Below are positions 1 through 11,349 of a stretch of DNA of 64,000 nucleotides, piece by piece. This DNA is from Bubalus kerabau. Taxonomy: Eukaryota; Chordata; Mammalia; Artiodactyla; Bovidae. Positions within the stretch are counted from its first letter, which is position 1, and every line of letters starts with the position of its first letter. The notes beneath the pieces were generated by a model. That model had not been told where the DNA came from, ran no database searches, and was given only the letters and a program-made list of their open reading frames with translations. The translations under genes were made by a program, and so were the position numbers. The stretch covers positions 25,247,501-25,311,500 of the forward strand of contig NC_073634.1 in assembly GCF_029407905.1 (NCBI RefSeq). Direction: 5' to 3'.

Positions 1-437
1 TGTGTCTCTTTTGCTGTCTTGCATACCCTGTTATCATTACCATCTTTCTAAATTCCATATATATGCGTTAGTATACTGTATTGGTGTTTTTCTTTCTGGC
101 TTACTTCACTCTGTATAATAGGCTCCAGTTTCATCCACCTCATTAGAACTGATTCAAATGTATTCAAATGCATTCTTTTTAATGGCTGAGTAATACTCCA
201 TTGTGTATATGTACCACTGCTTTCTTATCCATTCATCTGCTGATGGACATCTAGGTTGCTTCCATGTCCTGGCTATTATAAACTGTGCTGCGATGAACAT
301 TGGGGTACATGTGTCTCTTTCACTTCTGGTTTCCTCGGTGTGTATGCCCAGCAGTGGGATTGGGTCGTATGACAGTTCTATTTCCAGTTTTTAAGGAATC
401 TCCACACTGTTCTCCATAGTGGCTGTACTAGTTTGCA
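1..437 (-). mobile_element. L1 LINE 3' portion, young ruminant type
   Basis: Antisense of the 3' UTR and last part of L1 ORF2. It is closely similar to the L1 copies at 26602-26890 and 26160-26300 in this window. The 3' end and poly-A lie outside the window. The copy is 5'-truncated at about 437, where the L1 sequence stops inside the stretch that normally continues into a conserved ORF2 segment. A 63-codon frame across it (203-394, + strand) is an antisense reading and not a gene. Confidence 0.88.
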
Positions 438-1179
438 GTCCACATCTATTTTATTCACTATACTCCTAATTACTCTTGGTCAAACCCTTTGTAATCTTGC
501 CTGTCTTTTTCATCTCTTCCTTATTTTGAACCATGGGGGTAAAGCGGGTGTGGAACTAACATTAATCGAGTACTTGAAATTTTCAGGCCCCTTGCCATAT
601 GTTTTATATGTTCCTTTAGGTAGTTGTTGTTATATCCTTGTAATGTTGGCCCAAGGTTTTGAGCCAAGCCTTGGCTCAAAGAGGTTGAGGAACCAGCCCA
701 AAGTAACAAAAATTGTATTTATGTAAGAGCCGCTCTTTTTCTTCTGTCAGCTTAGGTATCTGATTCCAAAATCCACATGCTTTCTGCTACATTCTGCCAT
801 CTTCCCAAATGTACTGCCTTTAAAATAATTTCCACGGGAGCTTAGAGTAATGTTAGAGCAGTTACAATCCAGAACAAGGATCACTACAAGGTCTGGGGTT
901 ATCCTCAGGACTCATATTGCTGGTAAGGATTCCAGAACTCTGAACTGTTATTTTACAAAAGACATAATTATGACACAGAAAATATAAGTAACTTGACTGA
1001 AACCATAGGCTACTTTGTGGAAGATCCTTGGCCAGAATTCAGGTCTTGAGTTTTGTGTAATGCTCTTTTCATCTCTCTTCCTAGCCTGAGGAAGTAGAAG
1101 AAAAAGTGAAAAGGCAAAAAAACAAGATATCTCCAGGGCAAAGCATTTTGACACACTCCAAGGTGTCAGTCTTTAGGTG
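438..1179. other. Unique non-coding stretch
   Basis: No repeat family or gene is recognised. The open frames here are below 100 codons, overlap on both strands and lack any recognisable motif. Confidence 0.5.
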
Positions 1180-1345
1180 AAATGGGTTCCTTATCAAATC
1201 ATTAGGATCAGAAATCCTTTGAGATTTTTCTTGAGTCACCATGGCTCAATATACTTCTAAAAACTTTTTATTGGCCAATGCTGTGTACACTGTTTGAAGG
1301 AAATTCCTTCAAGAAAAGAGAAGGATGTTGTTAAGAGGGAGGCAG
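1180..1345 (+). repeat. Diverged direct repeat, copy 1
   Basis: Can be aligned by eye with 3845-4000 in the same orientation. Shared blocks include a 'tcaaatc.ttagga' segment, a 'cttctaaaa/cctctaaaa' segment, 'tgctgtgt/tactgtgt' and 'caagaaaag'. The family is not identified. It could be a shared old interspersed repeat or an old local duplication. Confidence 0.45.
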
Positions 1346-2005
1346 AAATCCTATAAATGAGCCTTTTAATGAGTTAAGGATTCTAAGTGTTAGAGAGAGA
1401 AACTCACTGAGTCTTTTGCCTTGCCTTGAGCTCCAGCTGACCAAGCAAGGGTGGGATTTAAGTCAAGCTCAAGACTGCAGAAGCACAGTAAGTGGGTTTT
1501 ATATGCCTGCTCCTCATCCTTCCTTTTCATCTCTTAATACACTCAAGTGTCCCAACCTTGGTCCCCTGACTCATTTATTCAATTCAACTTTTGGTGGATC
1601 CATTATGGTTTTTTTAATTATGTTTTGATTTTGCCTCAGTTCAACTCCATTTCTCTTTTCCCTTCAATGAAACCACTATATTCCTTAAAAAAAAAAAGGG
1701 TAGTTTTCATTTACTTCTTCCACTGGGAGTTGGGAGATTCTTAGTTCAGATTTCTGGCAGCTTTGTGGGCAACACTGGTAAGGATTGGCACAGTGTTTAC
1801 AAAATCTATATACTGGACTTTCAGTGTTCTTGGTATAGCCAGAAGAGGTGTATCAAAAGTATACTCTTTATTTGAACATGTTCTCTTTATGACATAAATC
1901 ACTTTAAAATGCAAAAGAGTTTTGGACTATTGATGGACTCACCTGAGTGTTTAAAGACAAGAAACTGAACAGAGATTATCTTAATAAACTGTCCTACATG
2001 TAGAT
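1346..2005. other. Unique non-coding stretch
   Basis: No gene or repeat recognised apart from a short A-run near 1685-1696. Confidence 0.45.
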
Positions 2006-3445
2006 CAGTTCAGTTCAGTTCAGTCGCTCAGTTGTGTCTGACTCTCTGTGACCCCATGAACTGCAACACGCCAGGCCTCCCTGTCCATCATCAACTCCCA
2101 GAGTTTACCCAAACTCATGTCCACTGAGTCTGTGATGCCACAAAACCACCTCATCCTCTGTTGTTCCCTTCTCCTCCTGCCTTCAATCTTTCCCAGCATC
2201 ACAGTCTTTTCAAATGAGTCAGCTTTTCGCATCAGGTGGCCAAAGTATTGGAGTTTCAGCTTCAACATCAGTCCTTCCGATGAACACCCAGGACTGATCT
2301 CCTTTAGGATGGACTGGTTGGATCTCCTTGCAGTCCAAGGGACTCTCAAAAGTCTTCTCCAACACCACAGTTCAAAAGCATCAATTCTTCTGTGCTCAGC
2401 TTTCTTTATAATCCAACTCTCACATCCATACATGACCACTGGAAAAACCATAGCCTTGACTAGATGGATTTAGTTCGCAAAGTAATGTTTCTGCTTTTTA
2501 ATATGCTGTCTAGGTTGGTCATAACTTTCCTTCCAAGGAGTAAGCGTCTTTTAATTTCATGGCTGCAATCACCATCTGCAGTGATTTTGGAGCCCCCCAA
2601 AATAAAGTCAGCCACCGTTTCCACTGTTTTCCTATCTATTTGCCATGAAGTGATGGGACCAGATGCCATGATCTTTGTTTTCTGAATGTTGAGCTTTAAG
2701 TCAACTTTTTCACTCTCCTCTTTCACTTTCATCAAGAGGCTCATTAGTTCTTCACTTTCTGCCATAGGGGTGGTATTGTCTGCATATCTGAGGTTATTGA
2801 TATTTCTCCCAGCAATCTTGATTCCAGCTTGTGATTCTTCCAGCCCAGTGTTTCTCATGATGTACTCTGCATATAAGTTAAATAAGCAGGGTGATAATAT
2901 ACAGCCTTGACGTACTCCTTTTCCTATTTGGAGCCAGTCTTGTTCCATGTCCAGTTCTAACTGTTGCTTCCTGACCTGCATACAGGTTTCTCGAGGCAAG
3001 TCAGGTGGTCTGGTATTCCCATCTCTTAAAGAATTTCCCACAGTTTATTGTGACCCACACAGTCAAAGGCTTTGGCATAGTCAATAAAGCTGAAATAGAT
3101 GTTTTCTTCTGGAACTCTCTTGCTTTTTCCATGATCCAGTGGATGTTGGCAATTTGATATCTGGTGCCTCTGCCTTTTCTAAATCCAGCTTGAACATCTG
3201 GAAGTTCACGGTTCATGTATTGCAGAAACCTGGCTTGGAGAATTTTGAGCATTACTTTTCTAGCCTGTGAGATAAGTGCAATTGTGCGGTAGTTTGAGCA
3301 TTCTTTGGCCTTGCTTTTCTTTGGGATTGGAATGAAAATGGATCTTTTCCAGTCCTGTGGCCACTGTTGAGTTTTCCAAATTTGCTGGCATATTGCTGGC
3401 AGCACTTTCATAGCATCATCTTTTAGGATTTGAAATAGCTCAACT
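2006..3445 (-). mobile_element. BovB (RTE-clade) LINE, 5'-truncated
   Basis: Begins on the plus strand with the reverse complement of the BovB 3' tail (tandem ttcag units at 2006-2024). It runs back through the ORF tail and the reverse-transcriptase core, and stops inside the RT domain at about 3445. A possible 7-bp target duplication with one mismatch lies at 1999-2005 and 3446-3452. Frameshifts break the ORF. BovB is a non-LTR retrotransposon that encodes endonuclease and reverse transcriptase and is known for horizontal transfer into ruminants. Confidence 0.93.
2020..3411 (-). pseudogene. BovB reverse transcriptase remnant (three broken frames)
   Basis: Three minus-strand open frames together cover most of the RT domain and the C-terminal part: 3411-3001 (136 codons), 3041-2460 (193 codons) and 2451-2020 (143 codons). 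The second frame holds the motif-B block (QGCILSPCLFNLY, about residues 45-57) and motif C. Motif C reads YADN at residues 86-89 instead of the catalytic YADD; the changed codon is at 2775-2777. Motif A is lost to a frameshift in the first frame. The endonuclease part is absent. This is a dead LINE enzyme and not a host gene. Confidence 0.9.
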
Positions 3446-3452
3446 TGCAGAT

Positions 3453-3844
3453 GGGCCTAAGGTAAAAGTGTAGTTCTTTTGTTCATTATGATTTAAAATC
3501 ATTGATTACTTCAGATGACAAGACCACTAGTTGTGAGACCATGAATACTTTTATTTATCAAATGAGAGGCCCCATTAATATCCTGAATTCAATATTTGTT
3601 TCTATTTAGAAGGAAAATAACATTCCAAAATAAATGGAGAAACTAAATATCACTCCATATCATGTTTGCCACAGTCTTTTCTACCTTTGTACTATATCCT
3701 TATGCTAATTCCCATAAGGGGCAAATAAGTACCTTTGTACTTTATTCTTATGCTTCCACCTCCCATATGGAATGCCCTTCCAGCCAACTTCTCTTCTGTA
3801 AGTTCTACTCAGTTAAACAACTAGTGTTTTAAGCTTCCAGAGTC
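3453..3844. other. Non-coding stretch, possible L2 trace
   Basis: No gene is seen. The segment near 3750-3815 ('ggaatgcccttcc' and what follows) resembles part of the L2 3' region, but the match is too weak to call. Confidence 0.35.
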
Positions 3845-4000
3845 CTTGTCAAATCCTTAGGACTGGAAGTCCTAGAAGATGTTTTTGTAAAACATCCTGG
3901 GTTAAGATTAATGTACCTCTAAAAGCCCCTATTAGTCAAATACTGTGTGAGTTATTAGAATGTAATTCCACCAAGAAAAGGGAATAAAATTGTTAAAATT
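3845..4000 (+). repeat. Diverged direct repeat, copy 2
   Basis: Partner of 1180-1345 in the same orientation, about 2.66 kb away. The BovB at 2006-3445 lies between them. Family not identified. Confidence 0.45.
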
Positions 4001-4387
4001 CCCAGCTGCACCGTGAAAATTAATTTTACTGCACTAGCTCACACATATAGCCCAGCATTTTCAAAACTGTTACCCTTAAGCCCACACAGTTCAGTATTTA
4101 AATTTTCTCTAATTGTTTTGAAAGTTAATTTTTTTTTGTTTCCACATCTAAATGAAAATTTATATACATTAATTGAGTATCCAAGATGAAAGGTGCTGCT
4201 TGACACTGGAGGAGTTTTTTTAATGGAGATATTGTCAGTGACCTCAAATTATTGACCCATTCATTCCTTGGACACCCATTTATTGAGCACTTTCTTTGGG
4301 ATTGTCTTATTATTGGGGATATGACATTTATCAAAAAGTCATTTGGCTGTATGTAATCAACAGGAACCATGACCAAAAGGTGGTTAA
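4001..4387. other. Non-coding stretch
   Basis: AT-rich and without a recognised repeat. An 83-codon antisense frame (4376-4125) has no recognisable domain. Confidence 0.4.
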
Positions 4388-4567
4388 ACCAGGGGTCAAC
4401 AAGCTTTCTGTAAAGGGCCAGAAAATAAATACTTAAGGCTTTTCCATGTGGTCTTTATTGCCCCTATGTAATTCAGTCATAGACAATACGTAAATGAATA
4501 ACCCTTTTATCACCCTAACTTTACAAAAGGAGGAAGTGGGCCAGATGTGGTCCTGGGTCTTAGTTTG
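4388..4567 (+). mobile_element. MER20-like hAT DNA transposon relic
   Basis: Opens with 'caggggtcaacaagctt', followed by 'ctgtaaagggcc' and 'agacaatacgtaaatgaa', and ends near 'tagtttgctg'. This order of blocks is the MER20 pattern as I know it: a short non-autonomous hAT-Charlie element. Diverged and non-coding. Confidence 0.72.
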
Positions 4568-4897
4568 CTGGTTTAAACATATAGGTCTTTATCATTCTTA
4601 GGTAATAATGCTGCTATTGGATTTAGAAGCTTGACGATATCCCAGAAATTGTCTTGCTTTTTGACCACTGTCCTCCAGCTGTTACCACGCTACTCAAGGT
4701 AGGAATGTCAGGGAAAGGAAAGAAGAATATTGCTTTTTAAATAAAATCCTTACAGCAAATTTTGTCTCATGGGCCATAACTCCTTGCTATAAGGAAGGCT
4801 GGCGATACAAACATTTGACTTTTTAATATTTATTGTGAGATGTGGCAAGGGAGGGGGGATTGTAAATGGCTTTGGAGGAAGCCAGTGTTTACTACCT
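4568..4897. other. Non-coding stretch
   Basis: No gene or repeat recognised. Confidence 0.4.
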
Positions 4898-4905
4898 ATA
4901 CAGTG

Positions 4906-5121
4906 AAAGGGAAAGTGTTCGTCACTCAATTGTGTTCAACTCTTTATGACTCCATGGACTGTAGCCCGCCAGACTCCTCTGTCCAGGGAATTCTCCAGGA
5001 AAGAATGCTGAAGTGGGTAGCCATTCCTTTTTCTAGGGGATCTTCCTGACCCAAGGATTGAACCCAGATCTCCTGTACTGCTGGCAGATTCTTTACCATC
5101 TGAGCCACCATGGAAGCCCAA
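4906..5121 (-). mobile_element. Bov-tA SINE with target duplication
   Basis: Full-length reverse complement of a Bov-tA element. The tRNA-derived head lies at the right (gagccaccatggaag near 5101) and the BovA body to the left. It is flanked by the 8-bp direct repeat atacagtg (4898-4905 and 5122-5129). Confidence 0.92.
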
Positions 5122-5129
5122 ATACAGTG

Positions 5130-5430
5130 GTCAAAACTATTTTTGTCTTCAGGGAACTAATAAATGGATGAGTTTTATTGTTCCGATGAACAATCAGCAG
5201 ATAATTCTACAAATATGATGTGTAAGAATAGGAGTCAGCATAGAGTCCCATAGGAGCTGACAGAAAGGACATAGCATAAGCATAGCTGTAAATGGAGTTG
5301 GGTCAGGGAAGCCACATCTAATTTGGGTTTTTGAGAAGAGAGAAATGGCCTGTAGATAAAGGATTAAGTAGCATAATGATGGTAGTAACAAGACCAGCTG
5401 TTCATGGGGTTCTCAAGACAAGAATGCTGG
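5130..5430. other. Non-coding stretch
   Basis: No gene seen. A short piece near 5400-5425 resembles BovA-derived text but is too small to call. Confidence 0.35.
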
Positions 5431-5697
5431 ATGATAAAGAGGGCAGAGTGCTAAAAAAACAGATGGTTTCAAATTGTGGTGCTGGAGAAGACACAGGACG
5501 ACAGCAAGGGGATCAAACTGGTTAATCCTAAAGGAAATCAGTCCTGAATATTCACTGGAAGGACTGATGCTGAAACTCCAATACTTTGGCCACCTGATGT
5601 AAAGAGCTGACTCATTGGAAAAGACTCTGCTGCTGGGAAAGATTGAGGGCAGGAAGAGAAGGGAGGTGACAGAGGATGAGATGGTTGGATGACACAA
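5431..5697 (+). mobile_element. BovB LINE internal fragment
   Basis: Matches the C-terminal ORF part of BovB, as at 20760-21000, with many substitutions. The left edge is blurred. The right edge stops at about 5697, well short of the BovB 3' tail, so both ends are missing. Probably an older copy or the remainder of a deletion. Confidence 0.78.
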
Positions 5698-5926
5698 CAG
5701 GTAGAATGGAAGGCAGAAGTCCCAGCAAAGGTAAAGCTCTGAGCTTTAACTTTGTGTGAGGGTGCCCATTACAGGCAGGGTTAAGACAGAGTCCAAGCTG
5801 CTCCAGTCCAAGGTCCAGGACTGGCCAACAGACCACATTAAAAACTGTTATGTTTATGGGCTTGTTTCCCATTTATTAAATCCAACAGTTATATTTTATA
5901 ATAATTAAAGTAAGTATGCCCCTTAT

Positions 5927-6081
5927 ACTCCAGTTCAATTCCTGGGTTGGGAAGATCCCCTGGAGAATGAAATGGCAGCACACTCCAGTATTCTTGCCTG
6001 GAGAATCCCATAGACAGAAGAGCCTGGAAGGCTACAGTCCCTGAGGTCGCAAGAGTTGGACACAACTTAGTGACTAATTCA
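5927..6081 (+). mobile_element. Bov-tA SINE, 5'-truncated, with target duplication
   Basis: BovA body plus the end of the tRNA-like head. Flanked by the 12-bp perfect direct repeat tatgccccttat (5915-5926 and 6082-6093). Confidence 0.93.
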
Positions 6082-6207
6082 TATGCCCCTTATGGGATGT
6101 TAGGGAAATCCTACAAGAATATAAAGAAAGAAAGCACAAAATGAAAACCAATGATAATTTACAGATACAAAGAACTATTGCTTTTTTTTACACAAATTAT
6201 GCAGATT

Positions 6208-6421
6208 GGGCTTCCTTGGTGACTCATTGGTAAAGAATCCACCTGTCAATGCAGGAGACTAGGAGTTGAATGCTGGGTCAGTAAGATCCCCTGGAGTAGG
6301 AAATGGCAACCTACTCCAGTATTCTTGCTTGGGAAATCCCATGGACAGAGGAGACTGGCAGGCTACAGTCCATGGGGTCTGCAAAAGAGTTGGACATGAC
6401 TTACCGACTAAACAACAACAA
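6208..6421 (+). mobile_element. Bov-tA SINE
   Basis: Complete head-to-tail Bov-tA: 'gggcttccttggtgactca' at the left and 'gagttggacatgactta' near the right, followed by an aacaacaac tail. No clear target duplication. Confidence 0.88.
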
Positions 6422-6637
6422 TAGGTATTATCACCTCCTTTATGTAGACTCCCCTGATTCCTCCAGTGAAAGTAACCTATTCCTCCTCTCAAATACTGTG
6501 ATGACTCCTCTGTCTTTCTGTAATGATTTTTATCACTTCTTATAACAAGATATTGGTATAGACATCTTATTTTCTCTACAGAATTAAGCTTTAGTTTATC
6601 ATAGTGTATCCCAACTCAGTACATTTTACATATTTAA

Positions 6638-6690
6638 CTACAGTCCATGGGGCCACAGAGAGTTTGACACAACTTAGCAATAAACAATAA
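6638..6690 (+). mobile_element. Bov-tA SINE 3' fragment
   Basis: Only the last 50 or so bases of the BovA body ('tacagtccatggggcc' onward) and a short A-rich tail. Confidence 0.65.
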
Positions 6691-6699
6691 ATGCAGATT

Positions 6700-6965
6700 T
6701 TGTCCATCTTAAAAATCTAATATAAGCATTTTCCTTGACATTTGAGACATAATTTTTATAAACATAACTTTAATGATTATATAATATCCTATTGGCTAAA
6801 TAAATAACTTATTTGACTAGCCCCCTAATGTTGAGTATTCATATTTTCATTTATGTCATATTTTCATAATATGTCTAAGACTTTGATAGACATAATGTAC
6901 ATTTGTATTAATTTCTGTTGCAGTTTTAAAACATAGCCCCTAAATTTTTTTTAATAATCTTTCAA
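6700..6965 (-). mobile_element. Old L1 (L1M-type) fragment, first half
   Basis: AT-rich antisense L1 3' sequence resembling mammalian-wide L1M copies. It appears to continue at 7369-7720 after the LTR insertion at 6968-7368. Confidence 0.5.
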
Positions 6966-6967
6966 TG

Positions 6968-7368
6968 TAGAGGTGGGCTCTAGGTCCTTCCCTTTAAATC
7001 TTGGTTGGAAAGGACACTAGGCCAATTTCTGGGTCTAAGCCTTAAGGAACTAGTAGAAGCCACCTTGTGCCTCTTGGAACTCAACCTCCATGCTGTGAGG
7101 AAGCCCAAGCAGCAGAGGGAGTGGCCCATGTGGAGAGGAAGTGAGGACTTTAGTCTATCCAAGCTTCCAGCTGGCTGCAACTTAACAGTCGTAGACACAG
7201 CTCTTGTTGCCTCCTCTGCTCTGGGTGATGCTGCGTGGATCAGCGATGAGCCTTCCTTGCAGAACCCTGCCCAATTCATACATCTGTGAGCTAAATATGG
7301 GCTGCTGTTGTTTTAAGCAACTAAATTTTAGAAGATTTGTTACACAGTGATAAATAACCAGAAAAATT
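6968..7368 (+). mobile_element. MLT1-like LTR (ERVL-MaLR)
   Basis: Contains the block order typical of MLT1: 'atgctgtgaggaagcccaag', 'catgtggagagga', and the end block 'tgttgttttaagcaacta', 'ttgttacacagtgataaata'. Solo and non-coding. It separates two halves of an old L1. The ends are approximate and no 5-bp target duplication was confirmed. Confidence 0.75.
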
Positions 7369-7720
7369 TCCACTCATCTTCTTAGAATAGATCCCTAGAA
7401 AAGGAAAGATTGTGTAAGAGCATAGCTATTTTAAAGGCTCCTGATATATGTAGCCTTGCAGACCTCTAGAAGAAACTGTGTCAATTGCACTCCTCTCATC
7501 TCTGTATGAGCATCTCTTTCACTGTCCACTTGCCAGCATTGAAGATTATGTTAAAAATTACTTATTTTATCTTCTTGAATATTAACTTTTTACTTATTTA
7601 ATGTATTTCTACTGGCTGTTTACTTTTGTGCCATTTTTCTTTTTGATTTGTCCTTTAATAAAAGAACACTATTTCTTATCATATTTCTGACACGTATCCC
7701 CAGCTTATTTGATTTGAAAA
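7369..7720 (-). mobile_element. Old L1 (L1M-type) fragment, second half
   Basis: Antisense of the L1 ORF2 end and 3' UTR: the 'agaatagatccctagaaaag' block, then 'ttttaaaggctcctgatat', then 'gtgccatttttctttttgat'. Strongly diverged. Confidence 0.6.
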
Positions 7721-8280
7721 CATTTATCTTTTTAATTTTGCTTACAGTTTTTATGTAAATGAATTTACTATTCTGTAATCAGTGTCTTGTTTCCTTGAAA
7801 GGACAAGCAAAGAACGATAACTCATACAGAATTACCAGAAATTACACCTAAGGCTCCTATAGAGACAGCCAACTTCACAAAGCAAAGCAATCTGTTGATG
7901 TCACATGCACAGTGCAGGCAACTATAGATCCCTCTCCAGAGGCGACTCTGGCAGTGATCCTACCACCAGGGAAGGACAGTTCCTTTGGGGACTATCAACA
8001 AATAACTCTTCTGAAAACATAGTTGAAACCACATAACCTTACCCAAGTCTATGGATTGATTATACCTAAATAACAAGTTATCCCTTCTATGATACACTTC
8101 CCATATAACCGGATATTTCTAGGAAGCAAACACTGTCCTCAAATTTAGGAATCCACATTTTAATGGACTTCTATGTTAATATATATAGAGAGAGACTTAA
8201 CAAACTTGAGGGTTTAAGTTTTATATGTTTCTTTAAAAATCATAAACTTAGAGTGTAACATTAAAATACTTCAAAGAAAA
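7721..8280. other. Unique non-coding stretch
   Basis: No gene or repeat recognised. Confidence 0.45.
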
Positions 8281-8655
8281 TTATTCATTTCCATCACCTA
8301 GACACACTGATATTAATATTTTAGTGTTTTTTTTTAATAAGCAGTTTTAATGTTTGAATTCTTTTAGTGTGAACTGCTACATATCCTGCACTTCTCACTC
8401 AACAGTAAATGAAGTCTCTTTGCTTTGTTATTCAAAACATTCCTAAACATTTTAATAGTTCCATCATGTAATGTATACTAAGTTATTCTTTTTGTAGCAT
8501 ATATTTAGCTTTTTTCCATTTGTGTCACTTTTAGAGGTTATCCTATGATGAATATCTTTGTGCTTTCTCCACATTTATTATTACTCTTTAGGTTACTTCC
8601 AAGAAGTGAATTATGGAGTCAAACCATGTGAACTTCATTGTCTCATAATGTATGT
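8281..8655 (-). mobile_element. Old L1 3' fragment
   Basis: Diverged antisense L1 3' end. The region near 8500-8630 ('tttagcttttttccatttg', then 'acttccaagaagtgaatta', then 'gagtcaaa') follows the order of old L1 ends. Confidence 0.55.
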
Positions 8656-9000
8656 GGACAAATACGAATATTTACTTTTTCACAAAGAAAACTTTGATGT
8701 TTTCCATATATTTAGTTTTGTCTAGCTAGTTTAGGCTAAGGCCTTTAGATTGATATCATTGCTAGCCCCAGACCTTAATAAGGAAGGCAGGAAGAGGGGT
8801 GAACTTGGCAGTGCTCAGAGGATGGGTTTCAAATGAAAAATTACGTGTAGAAAAGTGGAGATTTGGAGACAGAGATTAAATTGTTCTCTACGTATACTCC
8901 TCAGGGGGTATGGAGCTGGAAGTTTATTTAACAACTTCCCAAAGCTTCCTTATACAAGGCAGTGATTTAACTGGGTTGTACTACTGACATATGGACCCTT
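8656..9000. other. Unique non-coding stretch
   Basis: No gene or repeat recognised. Confidence 0.4.
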
Positions 9001-9856
9001 CATGCGAAATGCCAGGCTGGATGAAGCACAGCTGGAATCAAGATTGCCGGGAGAAACATCAATAACGTCAGCTATGCAGATGATACCACCCTTATGGCGG
9101 AAAGTGAAGAGGAACTAAAGAGCCTCTTGGTGAACGTGAAAAAGGAGAGTGAAAAAGTTGACTTAAAACTCAACATTCAGAGAACTGGATTATGGCATCC
9201 GGTCCCATCACTTCATGGCAAATAGATGGAGAAACAAAGGAAACAGTGACAGACTTTATTTTCTTGGGATCCAAAATCACTGCAGATGGTGACTGCACCC
9301 ATGATATTAAAAAGACGCTTGCTCCTTGGAAGAAAAGCTATGCCCAACCTAGACAGCATATTAAAAAGCAGAAACATTGCTTTGCCAACAAAGTCCATCT
9401 AGTCAAAGCTATGGTTTTTCCAGTAGTCATGTATGGATGTGAGAGTTGGACTATAAAGAAAGCTGAGCACTGAAAAATTGATGCTTTTCAACTGTGGTGT
9501 TGGAGAAGACTCTTGAGAGTCCCTTGGACTGCAAGGAGATCAAACCAGTCAATCGTAAAGGGAATCAGTCCTGAATATTCAGTGGAAGGACTGATACTGA
9601 AGCTGAAACTCCAATACTTTGGCCCTACCTGATGTGAAAAACTGACTCATTGGAAAAGACCCTGACGCTGGGAAAGATTGAAGTCCGGAGGAGAAAAGGG
9701 AGACAGAAGATGAGATGGTTGGATGGCATCACTGACTCAATGGACATGAGTTTGAGTAAGCTCCAAGAGTTGGTGATGGACAGGGAAGCCTAGCGTGCTG
9801 CAGTCCACGGGGTCACAAAGAGTTGGACACGGCTGAGTGACTGAACTGAACTGATG
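9001..9856 (+). mobile_element. BovB LINE, 5'-truncated (856 bp)
   Basis: Begins just before RT motif C and runs to the complete 3' end (ctgaactgaactga). The conceptual reading contains a YADD motif near 9072-9083, followed by the C-terminal part. A 93-codon frame (9192-9473) covers part of that and then meets a stop. No target duplication was confirmed. Confidence 0.93.
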
Positions 9857-10229
9857 GACTCTTCAGAAGTGACAAGAATTCCATGGAAGAGACACAAATG
9901 AGCCTGTAGACTGTGTTGGTACAATGAATCAGCATTTGCAGCACCAGGCCTGCCAGGCTCTGGTTGATGTATTTGAAGCCCTGTGTTCCTCTTGGGCATC
10001 TGTGGACAGACATACAGGATGGATGGCCAACCACAGAGAATGTATCCATGCTCACAGAGGAAAATCCTCATACAGGAGCCACCGAGGGGGCTGTAGGAAA
10101 TTAATTTTCGTCAAGAATTTACTTTGTCAATTGCATTGAACATGGTGGGATTAGTAGCAGAATTTGGAAATTTTCTTTTTCAAGTTCCTACTTTATTTGC
10201 CAACAGGCTTTTCTTTAAACTCATACATG
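9857..10229. other. Non-coding stretch
   Basis: No recognised repeat. Small open frames on both strands overlap each other and have no known motif. Confidence 0.4.
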
Positions 10230-10409
10230 TAGCTTTTCTTGGTCAGAATTGTGAACCAGGTTCACTTGTGGAGCTTATTACAATGCATACTCTCAGACCT
10301 TACCCTTAGAGACTCTGATTCAATAGGTAGCAGTAGGGACCCAGGAATCTGCCCCTTTTAGGTGATGCTGAGGTAGGTGGCTGATTGACTGCACGTGGAA
10401 AAACGCTAA
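10230..10409 (+). mobile_element. MER5A-like hAT DNA transposon relic
   Basis: The blocks 'tagagactctgattcaata', 'gggacccaggaatctg' and 'aggtgatgctgaggt' occur in MER5A order. Non-autonomous hAT-Charlie relic, non-coding. Confidence 0.7.
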
Positions 10410-10800
10410 TCTGGGGATTGTGAGGACCAGTTCCTTCTTTTCAGAAGGATTATTGTCCCACCTTCTGGCAGTGCTGTCAGATTCTTCAGAGATTGCATCA
10501 GCTGCAGAAATCCTGCTTGCCCCCATCCCACATATGGTGATGGATCCAGGCAGGAGTGCAAAGGCCTGGCCCATTTGGCTCATCAGAGGTAAATCTCATG
10601 GCTATTGTAGCTCCAAAGCCCCTCATGAGATCAGCTGAGGCCACAGATCTTGCTTCATGGCTCAACTTCTCCCTTTCCCCAATCCTGTTTCCTTTTCTCA
10701 CCTTCCACCACAGTTGATCCTGAAGACACTTTCTAATAAATTCCCTGCACATTAAATTCCACTTCAGAACTGACTTCTCCCGGAACCTGACTGCAAACAG
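10410..10800 (+). repeat. Possible 3' end of an old retroelement
   Basis: The stretch 10640-10795 carries an AATAAA-type signal ('ctaataaattccctgcac', 10733-10750) followed by a 'cttctcccggaacctgac' block. This resembles the 3' ends of old mammalian retroelements. I could not settle on a family. Confidence 0.3.
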
Positions 10801-11349
10801 GGCTCACCCAGGTTCTGCCATCATGTAAATCAAAAGAGGACAGAAAAGGGCTAATTGAGATGCCCTTCACTCCATTGGTAACCCCATCTACCCACTGGCC
10901 CCCACCCCAACCACCATCAGCTTGCCTTCTGCAAGTTCTACCTCTTCTCTGTTACCTTCTGCCACTTTCCTGCCTTTCAGCCCAAGATTTATCCTTTGTT
11001 CATTCAACTGCTTAATCAACCTTCGTTAAATAGATTTTACTCAGATTTTCCCTGATTGAAAACATTATGAAAGAAATACAGGGTATACAGTGAGATTTGT
11101 TCCATGATTCCTCTCTAGAAATGTTGTGGCTTATGTCTCTGTCTTGTGATATGTATGTGATACAAGTCACAGAGTGAGCTGTTAAAAGGTTTAGTTGAGT
11201 CTGTTAATGCTTTTCTTTGCTCTGTCTTCCATCCATCTACCCTCCTCACCCACCCCATCTACCAACCATCGCCCAGAAGGCAGGCTAGAACAAGGGTGAG
11301 GAACAGAGACTTCAGTGTCAAACTAACATGAGATACACAGTAAGAACAC
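10801..11349. other. Unique non-coding stretch
   Basis: Pyrimidine-rich segments at 10890-10990 and 11220-11270. No gene or repeat recognised. Confidence 0.4.

Noticed and set aside
2006..2024. Short tandem ttcag array taken for a microsatellite or CRISPR-like repeat
   Set aside because: It is the normal tandem 3' tail of BovB, seen also at 57150-57171. No spacers of constant length exist anywhere in the window.
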